A stretch of 64,000 nt of DNA, taken from contig NZ_JH600305.1 in assembly GCF_000245335.1 (NCBI RefSeq), positions 264,550 through 328,549 of the forward strand. The letters are read 5' to 3'. Source of the DNA: Bacillus mojavensis RO-H-1 = KCTC 3706 (lineage in GTDB: Bacteria; Bacillota; Bacilli; Bacillales; Bacillaceae). Every line of letters begins with the position of its first letter. The stretch's first letter is position 1. Under the pieces are notes generated by a model. That model saw only the letters and a program-made list of their open reading frames with translations. It was not told the DNA's origin and did not search any database. Positions 10,811-20,931 of this stretch are shown here, piece after piece. The translations under genes were made by a program, and so were the position numbers.

Positions 10811-11929
10811 TTAGGCTCTTTCTTCAATCGGAACAAAAGTTTGTTTGTCAGGGCCTGTGTAATCTGCACGCGGGCGGATCAGGCGGTTATTGTCGTACTG
10901 CTCAAGGATATGAGCGAGCCAGCCGGACATTCTGCTCACAGCAAAAATCGGTGTAAACAGGTCATGGTCAATTCCGAGGCTGTGATAAACAGAAGCGGAA
11001 TAAAAATCAACGTTAGGCGGAAGCTTTTTTTCTGATGTCACGATTTCTTCGATGCGAATCGACATGTCATACCATTTGCTTTCGCCAGTCAGGTTGGTCA
11101 GGCGTTTACTCATTTCTTTTAAATGTTTGGCGCGTGGATCGCCATGCTTATAAACGCGATGTCCGAAGCCCATTATTTTTTCTTTCTTTTCCATCTTGGC
11201 GCGAACGAAAGGCTCGACATTCTCCACTTCGCCAATCTCTGTCAGCATTTTCATGACGCCTTCGTTTGCTCCGCCGTGAAGCGGGCCCTTCAGTGCGCCG
11301 ATTGCGGCAGTAATGCCTGAATAGATATCAGAAAGTGTTGCGACGCAGACCCTTGCTGTGAACGTTGACGCGTTCAGCTCGTGATCGGCATGTAAAATCA
11401 GCGCTTTGTTGAAAGCTTCAACCTCAATTGGCGAAGGCTCTTCACCGTTTAATGTGTAGAGAAAATTCTCGGCAATGCCGTAGTCTTCTCTTGGTTCAAC
11501 AGGCTCAAGACCTTTGCGGATTCTGGAAAACGCTGCAACCAAACCAGGCACCTTTGCCTGAAGGCGGATCGCCTTTCTGTAGTTGGCTTCCGGGTTCATG
11601 GTATCAGCCTCGCTGTCAAGCAGGCCTAGTAAAGAAATCGCTGTCCGAAGAGCAGCCATGGGATGAACATTTTCGAGGGAATAAGATTTGAAGTGCTCAA
11701 TAATTTCTTGCGGAACGGCAGCTTCTTTTGCTAACTGCTGTTTTAACTCATCAAGCTCTTTTTTGTTTGGCAGCCTTAAGTGCCAAAGTAAGTAAATGAT
11801 TTCTTCAAAACTCGCATTCTCTGTCAAATCATCGATATCATACCCCACATATGTAAGGGTATCATCAATAATCGAACTAACAGATGATGTTGTTGCTACA
11901 ACCCCTTCAAGACCGCGTGTCGCTGTCAT
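10811..11929 (-). CDS. citZ: Citrate synthase
   Basis: 372-residue citrate synthase joining acetyl-CoA and oxaloacetate. Catalytic elements are HADHELNAST, GPLHGGANE, GFGHRVYKHGDPR (His) and DFYSASVYHSLG (Asp). The ATG at 11929 is chosen because GGAG is 9 nt upstream, while the in-frame ATG at 11938 touches the ribosome binding site. It is the first gene of the TCA operon with icd and mdh, and has a leader of about 190 nt carrying a cre site. Confidence 0.97.
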   Translation of the reverse strand: MTATRGLEGVVATTSSVSSIIDDTLTYVGYDIDDLTENASFEEIIYLLWHLRLPNKKELDELKQQLAKEAAVPQEIIEHFKSYSLENVHPMAALRTAISLLGLLDSEADTMNPEANYRKAIRLQAKVPGLVAAFSRIRKGLEPVEPREDYGIAENFLYTLNGEEPSPIEVEAFNKALILHADHELNASTFTARVCVATLSDIYSGITAAIGALKGPLHGGANEGVMKMLTEIGEVENVEPFVRAKMEKKEKIMGFGHRVYKHGDPRAKHLKEMSKRLTNLTGESKWYDMSIRIEEIVTSEKKLPPNVDFYSASVYHSLGIDHDLFTPIFAVSRMSGWLAHILEQYDNNRLIRPRADYTGPDKQTFVPIEERA

Positions 11930-12026
11930 ATATAACATCTCCTTTTCAATAAATTTCCCCTTTAAGAGTGTTGTAAAAACATGAGGCTAACTTAAAAAGC
12001 ATGTTGTAAGTATTTCTTCCCCCAAA

Positions 12027-12040
12027 AGAAAATGCTTACA
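12027..12040 (-). promoter_or_regulatory. cre site in the citZ leader
   Basis: Minus-strand TGTAAGCATTTTCT matches the known citZ cre type, with CA instead of the central CG. It lies about 80 nt downstream of the inferred transcription start, which suits a roadblock mode of CcpA repression. Confidence 0.75.
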
Positions 12041-12127
12041 TTTTACAGCCTGCTGGTGCTGAAACCCTTTGCTTATGAAAGAACATAACAAATTCTTATA
12101 AGCTTTTTTAAGTTTGTGCCTATTCCT

Positions 12128-12156
12128 ATTATAAACAATAATCAGACATTTGTTAA
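12128..12156 (-). promoter_or_regulatory. Sigma-A promoter of citZ
   Basis: Minus-strand TTAACA (12156-12151), 17-bp spacer, TATAAT (12133-12128). A perfect inverted repeat ACATTT-GTT-AAATGT covers the -35 box at 12146-12160, a position suited to a repressor such as CcpC. Confidence 0.8.
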
Positions 12157-12230
12157 ATGTTTACCTATAATTTTTTTTTTCATTTTATGATTTTCCCGAA
12201 AAAACGCCTTTATTTGCGGGTTTTCGGCAT

Positions 12231-12263
12231 AAAAAAAAAGCGGCAGCAAGCCGCTTTTTTTTA
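12231..12263 (-). terminator. Terminator after ytwI
   Basis: AAAGCGGC / GCCGCTTT stem with a run of nine T in the minus direction. It overlaps the ytwI stop codon. Confidence 0.85.
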
Positions 12264-12725
12264 TGAAGTGAACAGTTTTACGAGCTGCATCGCAATATAA
12301 GCAATCCCCGCTCCGATCAGCGGACCCACTGCGACTCCGCCAAAAAGCGCGACTGCAAGTATGGTTCCGATGACAAGAGCAGTGGTGATGTGAGGGTCAT
12401 TTTCCAGCAGGGTCAAGCCATTTTTGGCAATCAGCGCAACGGCAATTCCCGCCCCCAATGCAATCCATGCATAAGAAGAACGCATTGCCTCACCAAGCTG
12501 TTTAAATCCAATCTCTCCTGTGGCGATTGGTACAAGAACAGCTATTGTGATAACGGTCACGCCCCAGTTGATGCCTTTTGACTGGATAGTCGGAAAAAAT
12601 TTTTGGTCAAGTCCCACGATTTTGATGATCAAAAGGACGGATACAGCAAAAAGCAGTGATTGATTTTTTGCGATAAGTGCAATAGCCAAGAGTAATATTA
12701 AAAATAAATTCGCTTGTGTAAACAT
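12261..12725 (-). CDS. ytwI: DUF441 membrane protein YtwI
   Basis: 154-residue hydrophobic protein with about four membrane segments and Gly-rich helices (VGPLIGAGIAYIAM near the end). It belongs to the DUF441/UPF0756 family of small membrane proteins, with no established function. It is divergent from ytvI, with start codons 96 bp apart, so the two share a promoter region. The conserved placement next to ytvI and the citZ operon supports the name. Confidence 0.85.
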   Translation of the reverse strand: MFTQANLFLILLLAIALIAKNQSLLFAVSVLLIIKIVGLDQKFFPTIQSKGINWGVTVITIAVLVPIATGEIGFKQLGEAMRSSYAWIALGAGIAVALIAKNGLTLLENDPHITTALVIGTILAVALFGGVAVGPLIGAGIAYIAMQLVKLFTS

Positions 12726-12820
12726 GCGTCATCCCTCCTTTAAAATGAATGTATTCATATTCAGCCGGACCGTGAATAAACATAACAATAGGACATGCTG
12801 ACGAGAGGAGGATCGTTTTT

Positions 12821-13936
12821 GTGAATCAATCCTATATCACTATTTTTTTCCGAACCCTCTTTGTCGTGTCGCTTACCGCAGGATCGGCAGCTGCTGTTTA
12901 TTATTCATTTCCGTTAACATATCCGTTCCTCATTGCCCTTATTCTTTCAACAGCGATTCACCCTGTTGTAGACTACTTGGACAAGGTGACCGGATTCCCG
13001 CGAACTTTAAATGTCATCGGCGTGCTTGCCTTTTTTCTGCTGGCAGCGTTCGGTGTGCTGACCATTGTGGTAGCAGAAATTGTTACAGGAACCGCGTATC
13101 TTGCAAAAACCCTTCCGCCTCATATCAGCACTTTTATCTCTTATTGTGAAAAGCTGTTTACCACTCATATCCAGCCGCTCTATCACGAACTGACAGTTTT
13201 ATTTCATGAATTGGAGACCAACCAGCAGGCTTCCATCGTCACGCACATTCAGGCACTTGGAGACTCCGCTGCCAAAAATGCTGGACTGCTGCTGTCTCAC
13301 ATTCTGGAAATGATTCCGAAATTTTTCGCGCTGCTTCCGAATACCGCGGCTGTTTTGATATTTTCACTTCTTGCTACATTTTTCATGACAAAGGATTGGC
13401 ACAAACTGAAAGCGATGCTCGTATCAGTGCTGCCCGATCGAATAACAGAAAACGGAAAGGCGATCAGCAGCGAGTTAAAAAAAGCAATGACCGGTTTTAT
13501 TAAAGCGCAGGCTGTTCTTGTACTCCTTACAATGATTATTGTATTCTTTGGTCTTTCTCTCTTAAAGGTTGAACATGCAGCAACGATTGCTTTTTTAATC
13601 GGACTAGTCGATCTTCTCCCGTATTTAGGAGCAGGATCCGTCTTCGTGCCGTGGATTTTGTATTTATCAATTACAGGCCAGCTTCCCCAAGCAATTGGAA
13701 TTGGTGTTCTGTACCTTGTTGTACTTGTTCAGCGTCAGCTGACAGAGCCGAAAATATTAAGCAAATCAATCGGAATAGACCCGTTGGCAACACTCATTGC
13801 CCTCTTCGCCGGATTTAAATTGTTCGGATTTTTAGGGCTGATTGCCGGTCCTGCTGTTCTCGTTGTCATACAGGCCTTTATTACAACAGGTGCCTTAAAA
13901 GAAATATGGTCCTACATCACGATCCAGCAAAAATAA
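12821..13936 (+). CDS. ytvI: AI-2E family membrane protein YtvI
   Basis: 371-residue protein of the AI-2 exporter (UPF0118/TqsA) superfamily. It has two N-terminal membrane helices, a soluble region (about 90-150), and five or six C-terminal helices, with the family segment GLVDLLPYLGAGSVFVPW and the C-terminal FGFLGLIAGPAVLV. In B. subtilis it is annotated as a sporulation integral membrane protein; the substrate is unknown. The start is GTG with GAGGAGGA upstream. A bidirectional terminator follows and separates it from fxsA. Confidence 0.87.
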   Translation: MNQSYITIFFRTLFVVSLTAGSAAAVYYSFPLTYPFLIALILSTAIHPVVDYLDKVTGFPRTLNVIGVLAFFLLAAFGVLTIVVAEIVTGTAYLAKTLPPHISTFISYCEKLFTTHIQPLYHELTVLFHELETNQQASIVTHIQALGDSAAKNAGLLLSHILEMIPKFFALLPNTAAVLIFSLLATFFMTKDWHKLKAMLVSVLPDRITENGKAISSELKKAMTGFIKAQAVLVLLTMIIVFFGLSLLKVEHAATIAFLIGLVDLLPYLGAGSVFVPWILYLSITGQLPQAIGIGVLYLVVLVQRQLTEPKILSKSIGIDPLATLIALFAGFKLFGFLGLIAGPAVLVVIQAFITTGALKEIWSYITIQQK

Positions 13937-13967
13937 AACAGCAGCCCATGATGCAGGCTGCCGTTTT
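13936..13967. terminator. Bidirectional terminator ytvI/fxsA
   Basis: AACAGCAGCC / GGCTGCCGTT stem between convergent genes, with A-run and T-run on either side. Confidence 0.8.
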
Positions 13968-14351
13968 TCATTTTATAATGATCCGCTTATTCTTCGACAT
14001 GCCTCTCAGCCATTTGAACAGGATCGGCTTACACCAGCTGCGGGTGAACGGGATAAGCAGGCATGCGCCGGCCAGGTCTGATAAAAAGCCTGGAAGCATC
14101 AGCAAAAGGCCGCCAATAAAGATGCACAGGCCGTCAGCAATCGCTTCACCAGGCATCTTGCCGTATTGAAGGTCACGCTGAAACTTGAAGTAAACTTCAG
14201 TTCCTTGTTTTTTGGCAGCTGCTGCCCCAATGATCCCGGTCAGAATCATCAAAAGGACTGTCGGAAGAATGCCGATCAGCTTGCCCGAAAATAGAAATAT
14301 GCCGATTTCAATTGCCGGAAACACAATAAAAAGCAAAAATAAAAACCTCAT
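13968..14351 (-). CDS. fxsA: FxsA-family membrane protein
   Basis: 127-residue protein of the FxsA family, named for E. coli FxsA, which suppresses F-plasmid exclusion of phage T7. It has two N-terminal membrane helices (FLFLLFIVFPAIEIGIFLF and LPTVLLMILTGIIGAAA), then the conserved GEAIADGLCIFIGGLLLMLPG segment. I use the ATG at 14351 (MRFLFLL...), the usual family start; an extension to 14402 would add 17 atypical residues. The upstream sequence carries an eight-G run that may act as the ribosome binding site. The B. subtilis name is ytzA/fxsA. Confidence 0.85.
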   Translation of the reverse strand: MRFLFLLFIVFPAIEIGIFLFSGKLIGILPTVLLMILTGIIGAAAAKKQGTEVYFKFQRDLQYGKMPGEAIADGLCIFIGGLLLMLPGFLSDLAGACLLIPFTRSWCKPILFKWLRGMSKNKRIIIK

Positions 14352-14407
14352 CTCCAGCCCCCCCCACATGTGTAAAACGCCATCGTTCAAAAATAGTGCC
14401 AAATAGA

Positions 14408-14440
14408 GAAAAAGGAAGGGAATACGCTCCCTTCCCTTTT
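14408..14440 (-). terminator. Terminator after pyk
   Basis: AAGGGAAGGGAG pairs with TTCCCTTCCTTT around a short loop, followed by T residues in the minus direction. Ends the pfkA-pyk operon. Confidence 0.8.
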
Positions 14441-14449
14441 CAGATGTGA

Positions 14450-16207
14450 TTAAAGTACACTCGCACGGCCTTGGTAGACTGCTCCTCTAGAAGCATCAAC
14501 CGTAATATCCTGGCCTTCTGTCAAAATCGATGTCGCATTTTCCAAACCAACAATAACCGGAATGCCGAGGCTTAATCCGACTACTGCAGCATGGCTTGTC
14601 AAGCCGCCCTCTTCTGTAATTAGAGCAGACGCTTTTTCAAGAGACGCGATCATGTCACGGTCAGTGCTAGTTGTAACCAAAACCGCGCCGTCAGTCATTT
14701 TTTGTTCGGCTTCTTTCGCGTTTTGCGCAATGACAACCGGACCGTAAGCTGATTTGCGTCCGATACCTTGGCCTTTAGCGATGATATTGCCGACAGTATG
14801 AACTTTCATCAAATTCGTTGTTCCTGACTCACCGACAGTGCCTGCTGTAATGACGATCAGATCACCATTTTTCACAATTCCGCTGTGTAATGATTTTTGC
14901 ACAGCATCTTCCAGCATCTCATCAGTTGAGCTTGCATTTTGACCGCTTTCTGCGAAAACGCCGGATACAAGAGCGAGCTTTCTGGAAACAGACTCATTTA
15001 CAGTCACAGCGACAATCGGTGCCTGCGGGCGGTATTTAGCAATCATACGCGCTGTATGGCCGCTTTCAGTCGGAGTCACAATCGCAGTAGCATTCAAGTT
15101 AATGGCTGTATGTGCAACAGATTGGCCAATTGCATCAGTAATCGTCATGCCTACTTGGTCTCTGCGTTTTGAAAGAATCTCTTTGTAATTCAGCGCCTCT
15201 TCAGAACGTGATGCGATATTGTGCATTGTTTGAACCGCTTCAACCGGATAGTTTCCGGCAGCTGTTTCACCAGAAAGCATGATTGCATCTGTGCCGTCGA
15301 AAATTGCGTTTGCGACGTCACTCGCTTCCGCACGAGTCGGACGCGGGTTGCGCTGCATGCTATCAAGCATTTGTGTGGCTGTAATAACCGGTTTGCCCAG
15401 TGCGTTGCATTTTTTGATCAGTTCTTTTTGCACGAGCGGCACTTCTTCAGCCGGAATCTCCACACCTAAGTCTCCGCGCGCAACCATTAAGCCGTCAGAC
15501 ACTTCGAGAATAGAATCGATGTTGTCTACGCCCTCTTGGTTTTCAATTTTAGGGATAATTTGAATATCCTGAGCGTTATGCTCCTCAAGAAGTTCACGGA
15601 TTTCAAGCACGTCAGTAGAACGGCGTACAAAAGACGCAGCGATGAAATCTACCCCTTGCTCAATACCGAAAACGATATCTCTCGCGTCTTTCTCAGTAAT
15701 ACCAGGAAGATTGACGCTGACACCCGGTACGTTAACGCCTTTTTTGTTTTTCAGTGTTCCGTTGTTTAGTACTTTTGTTTTGATTTCGCGTTTAGCGGCA
15801 TTCACTTCAAGTACCTCAAGACCGATAAGTCCGTCATCTAAAAGAATCGTTGAGCCTTTTTCAACGTCCTCTACTAAACCTTCATACGTCACTGAAATTT
15901 TATCAGTTGTTCCAATTACCTCGTCCATTGAAACGATAAGCTCTTTGCCTGTTTCAAGCTCAATAGCACCGTTTTCCATTGTATGTGTACGGATTTCAGG
16001 GCCTTTTGTATCAAGCAGGATTCCAACGTTTTTGCCGAGCTTTTTGCTCGCTTCGCGGATATTTTTAATACGTGCTCCGTGCTCCTCAAAATCTCCGTGA
16101 GAAAAATTCAAACGAGCCACATTCATTCCTGACTCCATTAATTTCGTAAGCATTTCAATACTTTCACTTGCCGGACCGATGGTACAAACAATTTTTGTTT
16201 TTCTCAA
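14450..16207 (-). CDS. pyk: Pyruvate kinase
   Basis: 585-residue enzyme converting phosphoenolpyruvate and ADP to pyruvate and ATP. The TIM barrel has [13 protein letters not shown] at the N-terminus and the active-site segment [14 protein letters not shown]-terminal extra domain of about 110 residues carries the PEP-utiliser signature [11 protein letters not shown], typical of Bacillus pyruvate kinases. The TTG at 16207 is chosen because GAAGGAAG is 8 nt upstream; the in-frame GTG at 16216 lies directly against it. Second gene of the pfkA-pyk operon. Confidence 0.97.
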   Translation of the reverse strand: MRKTKIVCTIGPASESIEMLTKLMESGMNVARLNFSHGDFEEHGARIKNIREASKKLGKNVGILLDTKGPEIRTHTMENGAIELETGKELIVSMDEVIGTTDKISVTYEGLVEDVEKGSTILLDDGLIGLEVLEVNAAKREIKTKVLNNGTLKNKKGVNVPGVSVNLPGITEKDARDIVFGIEQGVDFIAASFVRRSTDVLEIRELLEEHNAQDIQIIPKIENQEGVDNIDSILEVSDGLMVARGDLGVEIPAEEVPLVQKELIKKCNALGKPVITATQMLDSMQRNPRPTRAEASDVANAIFDGTDAIMLSGETAAGNYPVEAVQTMHNIASRSEEALNYKEILSKRRDQVGMTITDAIGQSVAHTAINLNATAIVTPTESGHTARMIAKYRPQAPIVAVTVNESVSRKLALVSGVFAESGQNASSTDEMLEDAVQKSLHSGIVKNGDLIVITAGTVGESGTTNLMKVHTVGNIIAKGQGIGRKSAYGPVVIAQNAKEAEQKMTDGAVLVTTSTDRDMIASLEKASALITEEGGLTSHAAVVGLSLGIPVIVGLENATSILTEGQDITVDASRGAVYQGRASVL

Positions 16208-16250
16208 TTCGTTCACTTCCTTCTAAAATCTTCAGCCTTCTGCTGCAGTC

Positions 16251-17222
<972 letters not shown>

Positions 17223-17311
17223 TCAGCAAACATATATGATTAAAACATAACATGATCATTGCCCTAAAAACAATGAAAAGGGATCTCCATCCTCCCTATG
17301 AAACCTTACCT

Positions 17312-17340
17312 ATTATACAATTAAATAAATTGTTTTTAAA
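17312..17340 (-). promoter_or_regulatory. Candidate promoter of pfkA-pyk
   Basis: Minus-strand TTTAAA (17340-17335), 17-bp spacer, TATAAT (17317-17312), about 100 bp before the pfkA start. The -10 box is perfect and the -35 weak. Confidence 0.55.
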
Positions 17341-17360
17341 TAAAATTTAAGGAATGTCAC

Positions 17361-17398
17361 AAAAAATAAACGTGAGCCAAAGGCTTCACGTTTATTTA
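17361..17398 (-). terminator. Terminator after accA
   Basis: AAATAAACGTGA / TCACGTTTATTT stem with T-rich tail; it overlaps the accA stop codon. Confidence 0.8.
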
Positions 17399-18373
17399 GT
17401 TTACCCCGATATATTGATCTTCAATCGATACTTTCCCAATTGCTTTGTATTTTTCATAGCGCTGCTGAATTAATTCTTCTTCATTCAGCTTCAGCAAAGT
17501 CTTTAACGATTGTGTAAGGGTTTCATCCATGTAGCTTGCCTGCAGCTTAATATCGTGGTGCGCTCCGCCTTTTACTTCTTTTATCATATGATCTATAATT
17601 CCTAATTCCTTTAAGTCTGGCGCAGTGATTTTCATGGTTTCCGCTGCTTTTTTGGCAAGACTGGAGTCCTTCCATAAGAGTGCCGCAGCACCTTCAGGAG
17701 AAATAACAGAATAAGTAGAGTTTTCTAGCATATGCAAGTGGTTGCCCACACCTAAACCCAGAGCTCCGCCGCTTCCGCCTTCGCCGATGACGATACAAAT
17801 AACAGGCACTCTCAGGCCGGCCATTTCAAAGAGGTTTTTGGCAATTGCTTCGCTTTGTCCTCTTTCTTCAGCTGCTCGTCCAGGGTATGCCCCCTTCGTG
17901 TCAATAAAACAGATAATCGGTCTGTTAAATTTATCAGCCTGTTTCATCAGACGAAGCGCTTTACGATAGCCCTCAGGATGAGGCATTCCAAAGTTGCGGA
18001 CAAGGTTTTCCTTCGTGTCTTTCCCGCGCTGATGACCGATAACTGTCACAGGCAGGCCGTGAAACTTGGCAATACCGCCGACAATGGCTTCATCGTCTCC
18101 GTACGCTCTGTCTCCGTGACATTCAAAAAAGTCTGTAAACAGGTATTGAATATAATCAAGTGTTGTCGGACGGTCCGGCAGACGCGCGATTTGAACCCGG
18201 TCCCAAGGCTTCAGATTTTTATAAATATCATCCTGAAGCTTAGCTAGACGGTCTTCAAGCCGTTCGATTTCTGCACTCAGATCCATTTCCGAATCCTGGG
18301 TGAATTTCTTCAATTCGGCGATTTTGGTTTGCAACTCAATCACCGGTTTTTCAAATTCTAATCTTGCAGCCAC
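17396..18373 (-). CDS. accA: Acetyl-CoA carboxylase, carboxyltransferase alpha subunit
   Basis: 325-residue subunit that, with AccD, transfers CO2 from carboxybiotin to acetyl-CoA, forming malonyl-CoA for fatty acid synthesis. It shows the crotonase-like core with [14 protein letters not shown] and the segment [16 protein letters not shown]. The N-terminal region is a helical coiled coil, as usual. Its start overlaps the accD end by 16 bp, consistent with coupled, stoichiometric translation of the two subunits. Confidence 0.97.
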   Translation of the reverse strand: MAARLEFEKPVIELQTKIAELKKFTQDSEMDLSAEIERLEDRLAKLQDDIYKNLKPWDRVQIARLPDRPTTLDYIQYLFTDFFECHGDRAYGDDEAIVGGIAKFHGLPVTVIGHQRGKDTKENLVRNFGMPHPEGYRKALRLMKQADKFNRPIICFIDTKGAYPGRAAEERGQSEAIAKNLFEMAGLRVPVICIVIGEGGSGGALGLGVGNHLHMLENSTYSVISPEGAAALLWKDSSLAKKAAETMKITAPDLKELGIIDHMIKEVKGGAHHDIKLQASYMDETLTQSLKTLLKLNEEELIQQRYEKYKAIGKVSIEDQYIGVN

Positions 18374-19230
18374 TCAATGTCACCTCCTGTTTGATGCATA
18401 TCCAGCAGATTTTCTAACGTTTTTTTCATGTCGTCGCGGTGAATAACCGCATCAAGCTGTCCATGTTTTAATAAGAATTCCGCTGTTTGGAAGTCCTCCG
18501 GCAGTTTTTCGCCTATTGTCTGTTCGATAATCCTTCTTCCGGCAAAACCGATCAGCGCGCCAGGCTCCGCGAAATTATAATCGCCAAGAGAAGCAAAGCT
18601 TGCAGATACCCCGCCGGTAGTTGGGTGCGTCATGACTGAGATAATGAGACCCTGTTCCTCACTGAATAATTTTAAGGCAGAGCTTGTCTTTGCCATTTGC
18701 ATAAGGCTTAATATGCCTTCCTGCATCCTTGCACCGCCGGAAGCAGTAAAAATAATAAACGGAACTTTATCCGCTTTTGCTTTTTCAATCGCAAGCGTGA
18801 TTTTTTCGCCGACGACAGAGCCCATGCTGCCCATTCGGAATGTAGAATCCATTACCGCGACAACAGCAGGAAATCCCCCGATCGTGCCCTTGCCTGTTAC
18901 AACAGCCTCGTTTAAGGATGTTTTCTCGCGATCCTTTTCAAGCTTTTCCAGATATCCCGGGAAACCGAGCGGGTTTTCCGATAACATCCCCTGATTGAAT
19001 TCTTCAAAGGACTTTTCATCCATCAAGCTTTCGATACGCTGTTTTGCGTTCATCGGGAAATGATAATCGCAGTTCATGCATACCCGCATATTTTTATCCA
19101 ACTCTTTAGTGAGCATGATTTTTTTACACTTAGGACATTTTGTCATAATGCCTTCCGGAACATCGTGCTTCGCTTGTTCTGACGGTACGGAAGCATACTT
19201 TTTCTTTTTAGTGAATATATCCTTTAACAA
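18358..19230 (-). CDS. accD: Acetyl-CoA carboxylase, carboxyltransferase beta subunit
   Basis: 290-residue partner of AccA. An N-terminal four-Cys zinc ribbon (CPKCKK and CMNCDY) precedes the carboxyltransferase core with [10 protein letters not shown] and [16 protein letters not shown]. The TTG at 19230 is chosen: GGGAGGT is 7 nt upstream, the protein then begins MLKDIF as in relatives, and the inferred transcription start near 19306 lies downstream of any longer start. Confidence 0.96.
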   Translation of the reverse strand: MLKDIFTKKKKYASVPSEQAKHDVPEGIMTKCPKCKKIMLTKELDKNMRVCMNCDYHFPMNAKQRIESLMDEKSFEEFNQGMLSENPLGFPGYLEKLEKDREKTSLNEAVVTGKGTIGGFPAVVAVMDSTFRMGSMGSVVGEKITLAIEKAKADKVPFIIFTASGGARMQEGILSLMQMAKTSSALKLFSEEQGLIISVMTHPTTGGVSASFASLGDYNFAEPGALIGFAGRRIIEQTIGEKLPEDFQTAEFLLKHGQLDAVIHRDDMKKTLENLLDMHQTGGDIEWLQD

Positions 19231-19312
19231 ATGATTACCTCCCTTTTGTGAAGGGTTCTCTTCACCGCATGCCATCCAGACAGATAGACTTGCTAATAAC
19301 TTTACCGAAACT

Positions 19313-19341
19313 ATTGTACTTTTTTTGTCAAACGCTGTCAT
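19313..19341 (-). promoter_or_regulatory. Sigma-A promoter of accDA
   Basis: Minus-strand ATGACA (19341-19336), 17-bp spacer, TACAAT (19318-19313). The leader to the accD TTG start is about 75 nt. Confidence 0.65.
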
Positions 19342-19443
19342 CCTCAATTCGACAACTTTCTATCCGCAGAGGTGTGCGAACAGCTCATGATAAACCTAAG
19401 AAGTCGTTGAAACAGCAAGGTTGGTAACGTATTCAAAATTCAT

Positions 19444-19506
19444 GTTAAACTCGGCTGAAATTTTTTTAAGACCTGACCCCAAAAAAATTTCAGCCGCAAG
19501 TTTAAC
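19444..19506. repeat. Long inverted repeat between accD and ytsJ
   Basis: Left arm 19444-19467 (GTTAAACT then CGGCTGAAATTTTTTT) and right arm 19481-19506 are complementary over 24 base pairs, with only a two-base insertion in the right arm. They enclose a 13-nt loop AAGACCTGACCCC. The right arm also contains the palindrome CAAGTTTAACTTG. It can fold as a strong hairpin on either strand. It may act as the ytsJ terminator or may be a remnant of a small mobile element. The rest of this 330-bp gap holds a GC-rich CAGCGCG/CGCGCTG hairpin (19513-19541) and the accDA promoter. Confidence 0.8.
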
Positions 19507-19563
19507 TTGAGAACAGCGCGCCGGTCTCCGCCAACGCGCTGCCATTTTTGGAATGAATTAAAA

Positions 19564-20795
19564 TTATTCGCCAATAATCGTAAGTTTCCTGGTTTTTTCT
19601 GCAACTTCTTCAGGATCTACAGTAATTCTTGCCACTCCTGTTTCCATCGCCGCTTTTGCCACAGCCTTAGCCACAGCAGGCGCAACACGTTTATCAAACG
19701 GTGCAGGGATGACGTACTCAGGGCTAAGCTCATCTTCTGATACGAGTGAAGCAATGGCTTCAACCGCTGCAATCTTCATTTCTTCGTTAATGTGAGTGGC
19801 ATGCACGTCAAGCGCTCCGCGGAAAATGCCCGGGAAGGCAAGCACATTGTTTACTTGGTTCGGGAAATCTGAACGGCCTGTTCCGATAACGCTCGCACCA
19901 GCTTCACGCGCATCTTCCGGCATAATTTCCGGATTCGGATTGCCATTGCGAAAATGATCGGATCTTTCGCCATGCTTTGTACCATTTCTTTTGTTAGCGC
20001 GCCTTCGACAGACACACCGATAAATACGTCAGCACCAGCGATCACATCTTTCAAAGAGCCGTCTTTACGGTCTTGGTTTGTGAATTTCGCCACTTCGTTT
20101 TTAACATCGTTCATACCGTTCGGACGCCCTTCATAAATGGCTCCTTTTGAATCGCACATCACGATGTCGCGCACGCCGAAATGGTAAAGAAGCTTGATGA
20201 TTGCAATACCTGCAGCACCGGCTCCGTTAGCTACAACTTTAATGGAAGACATGGATTTTCCAGACAATTTCAGCGCGTTTACAAGGCCCGCTACTGTGAC
20301 AATCGCTGTGCCGTGCTGATCATCATGGAAAACCGGGATGTTCGTTTCTTTTTTCAAACGCTCTTCAATGATAAAGCAGTTTGGCGCCGCAATATCTTCA
20401 AGGTTGACACCGCCAAATGTCGGTTCAAGCAATTTAACGGTTTCAACGATTTTATCAACATCATTTGTGCCCAAAGCAATTGGGAACGCGTCTACGCCGG
20501 CAAAGCTTTTGAAAAGAACGGCTTTACCTTCCATTACAGGGAGTGCGGCTTCAGGGCCGATATTTCCAAGGCCGAGCACAGCTGTACCGTCTGTCACAAC
20601 TGCTACCATGTTCCCCTTCATTGTATAATCATATACTTTGTTAATGTCTTCATGAATATCCTTACATGGTTCTGCTACGCCCGGGGAATAAGCAAGACTT
20701 AAATCTTTCGCATTTTTAACCTCTACTTTAGATTTGGATTCGAGTTTTCCCTGGTTCACTTTATGCAGATGTAATGCTTCTTCTCTTAATGACAT
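19564..20795 (-). pseudogene. ytsJ: NADP-dependent malic enzyme YtsJ, frameshifted as sequenced
   Basis: Decarboxylates malate to pyruvate with reduction of NADP+. The first part (from ATG 20795, MSLREEALHLHK) has the family motifs VTDGTAVLGLGN, PVFHDDQHGTAIV and the nucleotide-binding GAGAAGIAI. At about 19940 the frame breaks in FAMANPNPE: one T (plus strand) is missing from TTTGCC, and the rest continues in another frame to the stop at 19564. Adding the base gives 410 residues, the expected length. Every other motif is intact, so a sequencing error is more likely than real loss. Confidence 0.9.
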
Positions 20796-20931
20796 TCTCC
20801 AAAACACTCCTTAATGAAATTTTTTGATTCGTATGCTGCTGCATTGATTGCTGCATTCTGCGGAGTTGATCTATCAGAATATTTAAACAGAGTAACATAA
20901 TTGCTCCAATTGTATAACAAAAAGAGAATGG

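Larger units (their letters stand above)
11930..12230 (-). other. citZ leader and control region
   Basis: Non-coding stretch of about 300 bp. From upstream to downstream of citZ transcription it holds an inverted repeat CCGAAAA...TTTTCGG (12196-12227), the promoter with a palindrome over the -35 box, a short CTTATAAG dyad near 12096, the cre site, and the citZ ribosome binding site. In B. subtilis this region is controlled by CcpA and CcpC. Confidence 0.75.

Noticed and set aside
17855..18247. 130-codon plus-strand frame within accA
   Set aside because: Antisense shadow of a conserved carboxyltransferase gene; composition is not protein-like.
18358..19347. Longer AccD starting at 19347
   Set aside because: The longer start would lie upstream of the inferred transcription start; the TTG at 19230 has a strong site and gives the usual length.
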